Source: Deltaproteobacteria bacterium (GTDB lineage Bacteria; Desulfobacterota; Syntrophobacteria; BM002). From it: a stretch of 36,676 bases of DNA. This document shows positions 28,020 through 36,065 of this stretch, in pieces. The position numbers and the translations under genes were made by a program. Position 1 is the first letter of the stretch; each line of letters starts with the position of its first letter. The DNA lies in NCBI GenBank assembly GCA_022340515.1, contig JAJDNT010000039.1, positions 1 through 36,676 of the forward strand, given 5' to 3'. The notes beneath the pieces are model-generated. The model ran no database searches, had not been told where the DNA came from, and was given only the letters and a program-made list of their open reading frames with translations.

Positions 28020-30026
28020 TTGTTACTAGTAGAAACAGAAGTGAAAATGGATAAGAATAGGGTAAGACTAAGGGCAATAATTCTGGGCGTTCTTCTGGGA
28101 ACTATAATTTGCGCCCTTACCCCTTATAACAATGCCTACCTTAATGCAACTCCTCTTGGAGGCGGACATTTTCCCCTTGCTGCGTTTTTTGTTTTTTTCT
28201 GGCTTTCCATGGGAATTGCAGCCCTCGGGAGATTTCCCTCTACTGCCAACTGGTTAAGCGGTCGCGAACTCTTGGTCGTCTGGGTTCTAATGGTAATAGG
28301 TTCAGGGATTGCCTACACCGGCCTGGTTCGGACTTTCTTCATCAACCTAACAGCTCCCTACCATTTTGCCAGCGTCGGCAATCGCTGGGGCGAAGTGATT
28401 CAGCCCTTACTGCCTCGAGCCTGGTATCCAGGTGATATGAGCTCCATTAGTCTTCTTTATAACGGACTGGAGGGAGGCAGTCAGATGAGCTGGTGGCAAG
28501 TTATCCAGAAGATTCCCTGGGGTTGCTGGCTGCCACCCCTCCTTACCTGGACGGGCTTTGTTCTCCTTTGCTATTGGGTGATGCTCTGTCTGGTTGATAT
28601 TTTTAGTGAGCAGTGGATAGCCAACGAGAAGATGAATTTCCCTCTTCTTCGAGTGCCCCAGCTCATGGAAGAGGCTCTGGCCGAAAAGAGGCTATTACGC
28701 TTCCTCGCCAACCGTTTTCTCCTTGTGGGGTTGCTGGCTACTTTTACCCTCCATCTCATTAATGGACTCCATTTCTATTTCCCTTCAGTGCCCCAGATTC
28801 CGACGTTGATTCTTGCCGGTCCGTATTTTCCTAAACACGGCCTGTTTTCGGGTTTTCACAAGCTGAAAATCTTCATCTACCCGGCCTTTATCGGATTTTC
28901 CTTTCTAACCTCCCGGCAGATCTCTTTCAGTTTCTGGTTCTTTTTTTTCATTGGCGGCCTACTATATGGCTTGCTGGCTGTTTTAGGTTACAACATTCCT
29001 GCTGCTGCCTTGGGGGTAACCTTTGGTCCTGCCCTCTCACGCCCGGAAGAAACCCAGGTAATTGGTGCTTACGCTGTCTTCTTTATCTTCATCGTCTGGT
29101 TGGCTCGCTATCACCTGCTGGATGTTGCGCGGCAGTGCTTTTTTATTGGCAAAAGGAAAAAATCCGAGGTGGCGTGGTCTTCTCCGAGGATTTCCGGTTG
29201 GGGATTTTGGCTGGGAACAGTGGTACTTGTCTTTTGGTGTGTAAACTTCGGCATGCCTCTAACGGTGGCAGTCCTCCTTCTCGGTGCTTTCTTTTTTATT
29301 ATGTTGGTGTCCAGCAAGGTGATCTGTCAGGGGGGTATTCCTTATTTTACCCTCTCAGCTGCTCCCACAGATGGTCTGCTGTCGTTTTTTGGCTCCCGCT
29401 TCTTTACCAGTCTGGGGCTGGCCATGGCGGCGGTTATGCAAAAGGTGATGTTTGTAGACTTGCGGGAATCCATCATGCCTTCGCTGGTTCATGGCGCCAA
29501 GGTAAGCGAAGGCAGCCGCAACAGGCGAATGATCTTCCTAGGGATCATTCTGGCGATTATTGCTGGGGTAGTGGTCTCTTTTGTGGCCATGCTCGCCCTC
29601 TGTCACAAGTACGGAATCCGCGGTCTCCAGATGGATTGGGCCACCCGCACTACAGTTGGTGTCTACGAGAATGTCCAGCGTCTCCTGGATGCTCCCGGTG
29701 ATCCCCGTGAGTGGGTGCTGATATTTTCAGCTGTTGGTGCCGGTATTATGCTGGTTCTGGTCATTCTCTATCAACGTTTTTACTGGTGGCCGATCCATCC
29801 CATAGGCTACCTGACGGCCTACAGTTCGGCAATGCGGATACTCTGGTTTAGCTTCGCCCTGGGCTGGCTCTGTAACCATTTGAGTCTTAGATACGGGGGA
29901 GTATCACTGTTCAAGAAGGTGCGATTCTTTTTCATTGGCTTAATTATAGGAGATTTTCTCATGGCAGGATCCTGGGCCCTAGTGGGACTCTTCACCTTTG
30001 CGAGCTATCAGGTTCTGCCCACCTAA
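28020..30026 (+). CDS. polytopic membrane protein, DUF6785/DUF6784-type (OPT-like)
   Basis: 668 aa with many hydrophobic helices; TPYNNAYLNATPLGGGHFPLAAFFVFFWLS. Family assignment is by recollection. Confidence 0.65.
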   Translation: MLLVETEVKMDKNRVRLRAIILGVLLGTIICALTPYNNAYLNATPLGGGHFPLAAFFVFFWLSMGIAALGRFPSTANWLSGRELLVVWVLMVIGSGIAYTGLVRTFFINLTAPYHFASVGNRWGEVIQPLLPRAWYPGDMSSISLLYNGLEGGSQMSWWQVIQKIPWGCWLPPLLTWTGFVLLCYWVMLCLVDIFSEQWIANEKMNFPLLRVPQLMEEALAEKRLLRFLANRFLLVGLLATFTLHLINGLHFYFPSVPQIPTLILAGPYFPKHGLFSGFHKLKIFIYPAFIGFSFLTSRQISFSFWFFFFIGGLLYGLLAVLGYNIPAAALGVTFGPALSRPEETQVIGAYAVFFIFIVWLARYHLLDVARQCFFIGKRKKSEVAWSSPRISGWGFWLGTVVLVFWCVNFGMPLTVAVLLLGAFFFIMLVSSKVICQGGIPYFTLSAAPTDGLLSFFGSRFFTSLGLAMAAVMQKVMFVDLRESIMPSLVHGAKVSEGSRNRRMIFLGIILAIIAGVVVSFVAMLALCHKYGIRGLQMDWATRTTVGVYENVQRLLDAPGDPREWVLIFSAVGAGIMLVLVILYQRFYWWPIHPIGYLTAYSSAMRILWFSFALGWLCNHLSLRYGGVSLFKKVRFFFIGLIIGDFLMAGSWALVGLFTFASYQVLPT

Positions 30027-30029
30027 TTG

Positions 30030-30198
30030 ACGCAAAGCGCATAGAGCATAGCGCATAGCGTGACTGAGCAGTACCAAGAAGTATAGCAACTTATCTATTG
30101 CTTCTAGCAGGACTGTAACTCGTGCCCGATAATTTTACGGTTCTACCCTAAACACTCTCTGCGCTCAGCGCTCTGCGCTCTGCGCTATGCGACGTGAA
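30030..30198. repeat. heptamer arrays at both ends of a spacer, inverted relative to each other
   Basis: ACGCAAA GCGCATA GAGCATA GCGCATA GCGTGAC (30030-30064) and CTCTGCG CTCAGCG CTCTGCG CTCTGCG CTATGCG (30157-30191). Confidence 0.8.
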
Positions 30199-32160
30199 AT
30201 GTACGACGATAAAGAGCTAAAAGAGTATCGAGACCTCTTAAAAGTGCCGGATCATTTTGAGGAAGGTTTCGACTGGAAAACAATTGTTGGCGCCATTTTC
30301 ATCGGTTTCCTCATGATGCCAGGCAGCATGTACCTGCAGCTTGTAATCGGTACTGGCATTGGTCCGGCGGCTCGTTGGGTGACCATAATTCTTTTCGCTG
30401 AACTGGCCAAAAGGTCCTACACCGAACTAAAAGAGCAGGAGATTTTTCTCCTTTATTACATGGCGGGGGCTGCCTTGGCATCACCCTTTCAGGGGCTGCT
30501 GTGGAATCAGTATCTGGTCCAGTCAGATGCGGCCAAAATGTTGGGACTCACCGAATTCATCCCTAAGTGGGTGGCACCAGCCATAGGTTCTGAGTCTCTC
30601 CTCGAACGCACCTTTTTCCATCGCGATTGGATGATCCCCATTTTACTTCTGGTGGGGTCACAGATCATTCAACGTATCGATCATTTTGGTCTAGGCTATG
30701 CTTTGTTCAGGATTACCTCCGATGTGGAAAAGCTCCCCTTCCCCATGGCGCCGGTGGGAGCCTTAGGGACTATGGCCCTAGCCGAATCCACAGAAGATAA
30801 ACAAAAAAGTTGGAAATGGCGTGTTTTCTCCATCGGTGGGGTAATTGGCTTGGCCTTCGGCTCCCTGTATGTGCTTTTGCCTGCTGTTTCAAGCTTGCTG
30901 TTGACGGAACCAATCCGTCTTATTCCTATACCGTGGATTGACTTAACCCGACACACCGAGGATGTATTGCCAGCTGTAGCCACGGGCCTGCAATTAGATC
31001 TGGGACTCATATTTATTGGCATGGTATTACCATTTTGGGCGGTAATGGGCGGACTGGCGGGGTTGATCATCACCGTAGCCGCTAACCCGGTTCTCTACAA
31101 ACATGGGATACTCCACCGTTGGCGCCCAGGTATGGGTACCGTTGATACCGTTTTCGCCAACAATTTCGATTTCTATATGAGTTTCGGTATCGGCCTGGGG
31201 CTCGCCATTGGCCTTATAGGTGTGTGGTATGTGGTGCGCTCTTTTTGGAATGGCGGTGGAGGGCAGCGGGCTAGCTTTAAAGCGCTTTTCAAGCCTCCAC
31301 CCGGAAGGGGTGATTTCAATTTCTGGATCTCCATCGGCATCTATGTTTTATCTACCTTGGCCTATACGGGCCTCTGTGTTTGGTTGGTTCCCAAATTCCC
31401 CTGGATCTTTTTCCTTGGCTATGGCTTCATCTATACTCCGGTTATCTCGTATATTACCGCCCGTATGGAAGGCATTGCCGGACAATTCGTCAGTTTACCC
31501 CTAGTGCGGGAGGCGAGCTTCATTGCAGGAGCAAAATTCTTTGGCTACCAGGGAATCGAAATCTGGTATGCACCGATTCCCATTCACAACTATGGGGAGG
31601 CCACTGTCCAGTTTCGCAAGATAGAACTTACTGGGACGAGCATACGGGGTATCATCAAGGCAGAGATTGTGGTTTTCCCGGTTGTTATGGTGGCAAGCCT
31701 TCTCTTCTCTCAATTTATTTGGCGTTTAGCGCCCATACCCTCCAGTAGCTATCCTTATGCTCAGGAGCTCTGGCATTTACAGGCTTTAAACACCTTGCTG
31801 ATGCAAACTTCGACTTTGGAGGGAAATTCCCTTTTCTTCCAGGCGTTGAAAGCAAGTTACGTTTTGGGTGGTTTGGGCTTTGGCTTAGTAACCTATATCA
31901 TACTGAATGTCTTGGGCTTACCAGTACTGTTGGTGTACGGAGTGGTTCGTGGTTTGGGTCAGTCTACTCCCCATGGCATGATCCTGGAGGTGGTGGGAGC
32001 ATTTCTAGGACGCTTTTTTTTCCTCAAGCGTTACGGAGCAATGTGGCGCCAGTATGCACCTGTTCTGTTGGCGGGATTTTCCTGCGGAATGGGTCTTACT
32101 GGTATGTTCGCCATGGGCGTAACCCTTATTCTCAAATCACTGGGTAAACTTGCTTATTAA
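30199..32160 (+). CDS. polytopic membrane protein, OPT-like peptide transporter type
   Basis: About 650 aa, many TM helices; FDWKTIVGAIFIGFLMMPGSMYLQLVIGTGIGPAARWVTII. The ORF-track ATG at 30187 lies inside a heptamer array, so the next ATG is preferred. Confidence 0.65.
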   Translation: MYDDKELKEYRDLLKVPDHFEEGFDWKTIVGAIFIGFLMMPGSMYLQLVIGTGIGPAARWVTIILFAELAKRSYTELKEQEIFLLYYMAGAALASPFQGLLWNQYLVQSDAAKMLGLTEFIPKWVAPAIGSESLLERTFFHRDWMIPILLLVGSQIIQRIDHFGLGYALFRITSDVEKLPFPMAPVGALGTMALAESTEDKQKSWKWRVFSIGGVIGLAFGSLYVLLPAVSSLLLTEPIRLIPIPWIDLTRHTEDVLPAVATGLQLDLGLIFIGMVLPFWAVMGGLAGLIITVAANPVLYKHGILHRWRPGMGTVDTVFANNFDFYMSFGIGLGLAIGLIGVWYVVRSFWNGGGGQRASFKALFKPPPGRGDFNFWISIGIYVLSTLAYTGLCVWLVPKFPWIFFLGYGFIYTPVISYITARMEGIAGQFVSLPLVREASFIAGAKFFGYQGIEIWYAPIPIHNYGEATVQFRKIELTGTSIRGIIKAEIVVFPVVMVASLLFSQFIWRLAPIPSSSYPYAQELWHLQALNTLLMQTSTLEGNSLFFQALKASYVLGGLGFGLVTYIILNVLGLPVLLVYGVVRGLGQSTPHGMILEVVGAFLGRFFFLKRYGAMWRQYAPVLLAGFSCGMGLTGMFAMGVTLILKSLGKLAY

Positions 32161-32171
32161 AGCAAGTACAT

Positions 32172-32371
32172 GTCGTTCAAATCGTTAAAACCGTTGAAGC
32201 CGTTCAAATCGTAGAAATCGTTGCATTCTTAAATGGTAAACCGTGAACGGTAAATGGTGGAAACCGTACATTCTCAATTCCAGACTTTGGACTTGAATGT
32301 GCTGCCAGCTGCTCCCTGCCAGCTTTCTTCCCCTATGCCCCATGCCCTATGCGCCGAGCGCTCTGCGTTCA
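32172..32371 (-). repeat. reverse-oriented composite spacer: six 9-mers (32172-32225) then about 20 heptamers (32232-32371)
   Basis: GTCGTTCAA ATCGTTAAA ACCGTTGAA GCCGTTCAA ATCGTAGAA ATCGTTGCA; then AATGGTA AACCGTG AACGGTA AATGGTG ... CTGCCAG CTGCTCC CTGCCAG CTTTCTT CCCCTAT GCCCCAT GCCCTAT GCGCCGA GCGCTCT. Confidence 0.88.
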
Positions 32372-32989
32372 CCACGCATGCGGTTGAATCCAGCTAATAA
32401 GAGCTCCCGAAGGCTGGTAACCCTCGAGCCGGCCAAGTTCTTTACCATATTGGAAGAGGACTAAAGTAGGGGTTCCACCCACTCGATATAAAGTGGGGAC
32501 ATGTTGATTCAGATCAACATTGAAGGAGCCAACTTTGAGGCGACCCTGGTAATCTCTAGCTATTTTGTTGATGGTAGGGCTCAGTAACTTGCATGGACCG
32601 CAATTAGGTGAGAAGAAGTTGACTAAAAAAGGCAAGGGTGAACGCAGTACAGTGTCAGTAAAGTTTTGATCTGACAGCAGCAGAGGTGTAGTCTGGGTAG
32701 AAAAGTTGAAGGCAAGGGAAGATTTACACCTCCCACAGATGGGCTGGTCTCCAATTTTATTGAAAGGGATTTTGTTGCTAGTTTGGCATTGTTTGCAGGA
32801 TACGATAAATGTACCACTGCGAAGGGGTGATGACTCGGAAAAGAGTTGTTCTTTGCACTTACCACAGTTAGGACTTTGGCCAAGCCTCACTACTGGCAGC
32901 TTATTTTTTGCGCCGCAATGAGTACATAGAATGTAATAATCTGTGCTGTCCGGCATATTTATGAACCACCCCGAGATCCCGGTAAACAA
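32369..32989 (-). CDS. thioredoxin with two N-terminal zinc ribbons
   Basis: CTHCGAKNKLPVVRLGQSPNCGKC and CKQCQTSNKIPFNKIGDQPICGRC, then FLVNFFSPNCGPCKLLSPTINKIA and GGTPTLVLFQYGKE. Confidence 0.88.
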   Translation of the reverse strand: MFTGISGWFINMPDSTDYYILCTHCGAKNKLPVVRLGQSPNCGKCKEQLFSESSPLRSGTFIVSCKQCQTSNKIPFNKIGDQPICGRCKSSLAFNFSTQTTPLLLSDQNFTDTVLRSPLPFLVNFFSPNCGPCKLLSPTINKIARDYQGRLKVGSFNVDLNQHVPTLYRVGGTPTLVLFQYGKELGRLEGYQPSGALISWIQPHAW

Positions 32990-33018
32990 TAAAAGGTGAA
33001 GGAAAAAGCGATCTTTCG

Positions 33019-33095
33019 CTGTTTGCCTAACTGTTCACTGTTTACCCTTTCCTCTGTTTTTCTCTAGGCGCTCTGCGCTGAGCGCTATGCCATCT
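33019..33095. repeat. heptamer-register block (11 units)
   Basis: CTGTTTG CCTAACT GTTCACT GTTTACC CTTTCCT CTGTTTT TCTCTAG GCGCTCT GCGCTGA GCGCTAT GCCATCT. Confidence 0.75.
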
Positions 33096-33187
33096 TATCT
33101 AGACCAAAGGACCAGGTTTCCGGGATTGTAATCGAACATGATTTACATTAAGAATGAGATTGGTTCTGTCAAGCAGGGAAGGGGAGG

Positions 33188-33234
33188 GGATTGCGGATTT
33201 GGGATTGAGAACTTTAGTCTCAAATCCGCAATCC
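33188..33234. repeat. perfect 14-bp inverted repeat GGATTGCGGATTTG / CAAATCCGCAATCC
   Basis: Arms 33188-33201 and 33221-33234, immediately 3' of the minus-strand gene ending at 33241. No U-tract. Confidence 0.8.
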
Positions 33235-33240
33235 ACAATG

Positions 33241-34017
33241 TTAATCAAGGTCCAAATCGGGCGGTTGGGTCTTGGCGTACTCTTCGTCTTCTTCCGGTTC
33301 AGCCTCAGGCTCATGACCGATGTTCTCTTTGACATCATCGGGCAAAGCACCATAGTTGATGCGGAGATAAGGAGCACCTATACCGGGCGGGCGGTTCTTA
33401 TCGTATTTTACTAACTCTCCAGGTTGTTGTTCGGTGGTGATGATCCTAACTCCCTCACTTCCACCTGCCACACAGACTGAGATCTGGTCATCGGGAAAGC
33501 GGGCCCAGAAGATATTTACTTGAGCTGGTCCCTCTTTAGACCAACCAATGACACGACGCTCCTTGTGATCTTTGCTGAGTATCAGCCAGACTTCATCACT
33601 TTTGTGGATATCGGACAGAAGACGAACCTTTTCCTTTTTCTCCTTTCTGGAAGTATCCACTCCGACGTCGTAGAAAAAGGTGTTGACAATCTTGAGAACA
33701 TCGGGAGGTAGGTCCCGTGGCTCAAGAGAGATGTGACTCACCATCCATCCAGGTGGAAGGTCTTTTTCTTCCGGATTGAAAGGAACAGTTTCCTCCGAGT
33801 TGGCCAGGATGCGAAGTCCCGAGTCGCCGCCGACCACCAGAAGATCGATGAAGCCACTAGCCAATTCAGCCCAAAACACGCTTAGGTCGCAGGGCCCGGA
33901 CTTGGCCCAACCAACCACAATGCGGTGGAGTCGGTCTTCTAAACTTGGAAGAATAAGGTATCTAGTTTTATACGCGTTTGAAACCGGGAAGATAATTTCT
34001 TTCGCCATTGCCCACAA
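33241..34017 (-). CDS. hypothetical protein with two internal repeats and an acidic tail
   Basis: 258 aa; RIVVGWAKSGPCDLSVFWAEL / RRVIGWSKEGPAQVNIFWARF internal duplication. Confidence 0.7.
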   Translation of the reverse strand: MWAMAKEIIFPVSNAYKTRYLILPSLEDRLHRIVVGWAKSGPCDLSVFWAELASGFIDLLVVGGDSGLRILANSEETVPFNPEEKDLPPGWMVSHISLEPRDLPPDVLKIVNTFFYDVGVDTSRKEKKEKVRLLSDIHKSDEVWLILSKDHKERRVIGWSKEGPAQVNIFWARFPDDQISVCVAGGSEGVRIITTEQQPGELVKYDKNRPPGIGAPYLRINYGALPDDVKENIGHEPEAEPEEDEEYAKTQPPDLDLD

Positions 34018-34287
34018 CCCATCGGGTTTGATCAGACCGAAATACTAGCAGAGGTTAGGAATTTTAAGCAACAGGTAAATAGCCGTCTCTCGATTCGTTT
34101 GCAATGCTTGTGCCAGTCACCATAAGGTAAGGCTTAATATAACTTTATTTAGTCTGAGAAAACATGGTCCTTTCCCCGCACAGTGGCATTTTCCATGTGC
34201 CAGGTCAAGTTTCAATGGCTATGCCGGTAAAGATGGCGAGCGCTTTGGGAGTATTTGAGTATGAGAAATTCCGAATCACAATCACTA

Positions 34288-34371
34288 AGGTGTCAGGTTT
34301 CGGGTGTCAGGTGTGAGGAAAATAAACCCAAAGACTAAAAGTTGAAAGCTGAACACTGAAAACTTAAACCC
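34288..34371. repeat. heptamer-register block (12 units)
   Basis: AGGTGTC AGGTTTC GGGTGTC AGGTGTG AGGAAAA TAAACCC AAAGACT AAAAGTT GAAAGCT GAACACT GAAAACT TAAACCC. Confidence 0.8.
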
Positions 34372-34681
34372 GGAAAATTGGTCTTGGAGTTTGGGATTCC
34401 ATTATTTCTCCAGGCCGACATAGCGCAGCATGAGCGAAAAACCTTGGCAGCATTCCCCCGGGGCTGGCCAGGACCCGGCTTGTGTATTTAACTCTTGCTC
34501 TTTGCCGTATTCTGAGGATAAATGTAGGGCGACGCCCAAGGCGGACAATTGATTAATTGACGGTCTGGCGTGACTGTGACCACCAAAGTGCGAGTCTGAA
34601 TAAAATGCTTAATGCTTACTTTCTGGTAGCTTTTATCTGATCTTTGGGGCTACAGCCTCGGCCTAATAGGACACGGGTCCG

Positions 34682-35590
34682 ATGAATGTTGAGAATTTGG
34701 AGTTGTGGAAACGGGTGGCTTGGAACGGAATCAGTATGCGGGTGCCTTCTCAGTGGGAGGTAAGCTCTTTGGCAAAATCTTACCTTCAGCTGGACGACGG
34801 CACGGGCCCCGTACTTGAACTGAAGTGGCAACAGGTGAGAGGTGTTTTTTCCCACCAGGATCATTTGAAAAAGCTGGCTCGCCACTCCAAAGCTGTTCCT
34901 GGACTTAGTTTTCAGCAAACTTCACTGCCTGAGGAGTGGCAACAAGCTCTGCGTCATTTTGAGACTCAATGCTTTGAGTGGCAGGGCGGGGAAATAAATG
35001 GGAAAGGGGTTGTTTTGTATTGCCCGGCAAGTAAGCAGGCCAGCCTACTGCAGTTTTATCAGACCAGGGGTATAGTAGACTCTAAGGTACAACTGGGCGT
35101 GCTGGATTCATTTCGGGACCACTGTGAAGAGGACATGGTAAGATGGTCGTTGTTCGGCCTCAATGCGCTTATGCCTAAATCATTTGACCTAGTACGATAT
35201 CGTTTTGAACCTGGCCACTACCAGCTTGAGTTTCAAGATCGTCGAGATTGCGTTGACCTTAATCGCTGGGGGCCAGCTGATTTGCTTTTGAAAAAAAGTG
35301 ATCTTCGCCACTGGTTCGAAAAGAAGTGCAAGGAATTAAACTGGTGTAGGTCGACATCCATCCAGGAAGATTCTTACCACGGGAATCCGGCTCTTTATGG
35401 AAAACGGCGAGGTTCGGATAGCTACTCAGTGAGGCTTTGGGCAAAAATATCCAGGAAACTACCTAATGTGTGGATTCGCATCTGGCACCTTTATTCTCAG
35501 AACCAGATTATGGCGGTAGGTGCACGTAGCTTGAAATCTTTGGATGAACAGTTGCTCGAGGAAATCTGCAGAAACTATGATATGGCCTAG
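34682..35590 (+). CDS. hypothetical protein
   Basis: 302-aa uninterrupted ORF, stop overlapping the start of the PqqD-like gene. Confidence 0.65.
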   Translation: MNVENLELWKRVAWNGISMRVPSQWEVSSLAKSYLQLDDGTGPVLELKWQQVRGVFSHQDHLKKLARHSKAVPGLSFQQTSLPEEWQQALRHFETQCFEWQGGEINGKGVVLYCPASKQASLLQFYQTRGIVDSKVQLGVLDSFRDHCEEDMVRWSLFGLNALMPKSFDLVRYRFEPGHYQLEFQDRRDCVDLNRWGPADLLLKKSDLRHWFEKKCKELNWCRSTSIQEDSYHGNPALYGKRRGSDSYSVRLWAKISRKLPNVWIRIWHLYSQNQIMAVGARSLKSLDEQLLEEICRNYDMA

Positions 35591-36011
35591 AAGAAAAAAG
35601 CTGCAGAAACGTCACCTCAAAGGAGAACCCTCCACTAGGACTGAGGCTTTTGCCTGTTGTCCAGTGAAAAATAGAGAGGTGCTCGAAGAGGAGGTGGAGG
35701 GGGGTGCAGTGGTGCTAACCTATCCGCTGGTGATACGGCCTTGGCTGGCAGCTGTCGCTGAGAGGCTTGGGCTGAGGTCCAGAGAACCTCTAACCAGAAG
35801 GCTTCAGCTTGATGAGATGGGTAGTCTCACCTGGAGCCTCCTGGACGGTAAACGTACTGTAAAAGATGTTGTGGACTTCCTATGTCGCCGCTATAAGCTA
35901 AACCGTAGAGAGGCCGAAGTTGCAACGACCGGATTTCTTCGTGAACTGGGAAAGCGGGGCCTTGTTGGACTTCGATCACCCCATGAGGACAATAGAGAGA
36001 AATCTACTTGA
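35577..36011 (+). CDS. PqqD-like protein
   Basis: RRLQLDEMGSLTWSLLDGKRTVKDVVDFLCRRYKLNRREAEVATTGFLRELGKRGLVGL matches the PqqD-fold pattern. Start chosen at the internal ATG (track start 35544). Confidence 0.75.
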   Translation: MIWPRRKKLQKRHLKGEPSTRTEAFACCPVKNREVLEEEVEGGAVVLTYPLVIRPWLAAVAERLGLRSREPLTRRLQLDEMGSLTWSLLDGKRTVKDVVDFLCRRYKLNRREAEVATTGFLRELGKRGLVGLRSPHEDNREKST

Positions 36012-36065
36012 CAAGAAGAATTATTTCCCAGCAACATTTTGGATAGGAGTCACGATTATTACTAA

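Noticed and set aside
29135-29701. 188-aa plus-strand ORF
   Set aside because: Alternative frame inside the long polytopic membrane protein; composition is not typical of a real protein.
32172-32371. Composite spacer as promoter or RBS element
   Set aside because: This copy lies between convergent genes, so a general 5'-regulatory role is unlikely.
34430-34570. Possible tRNA or structured RNA in the GC-richer spacer
   Set aside because: No acceptor, T-arm or anticodon pattern could be traced.
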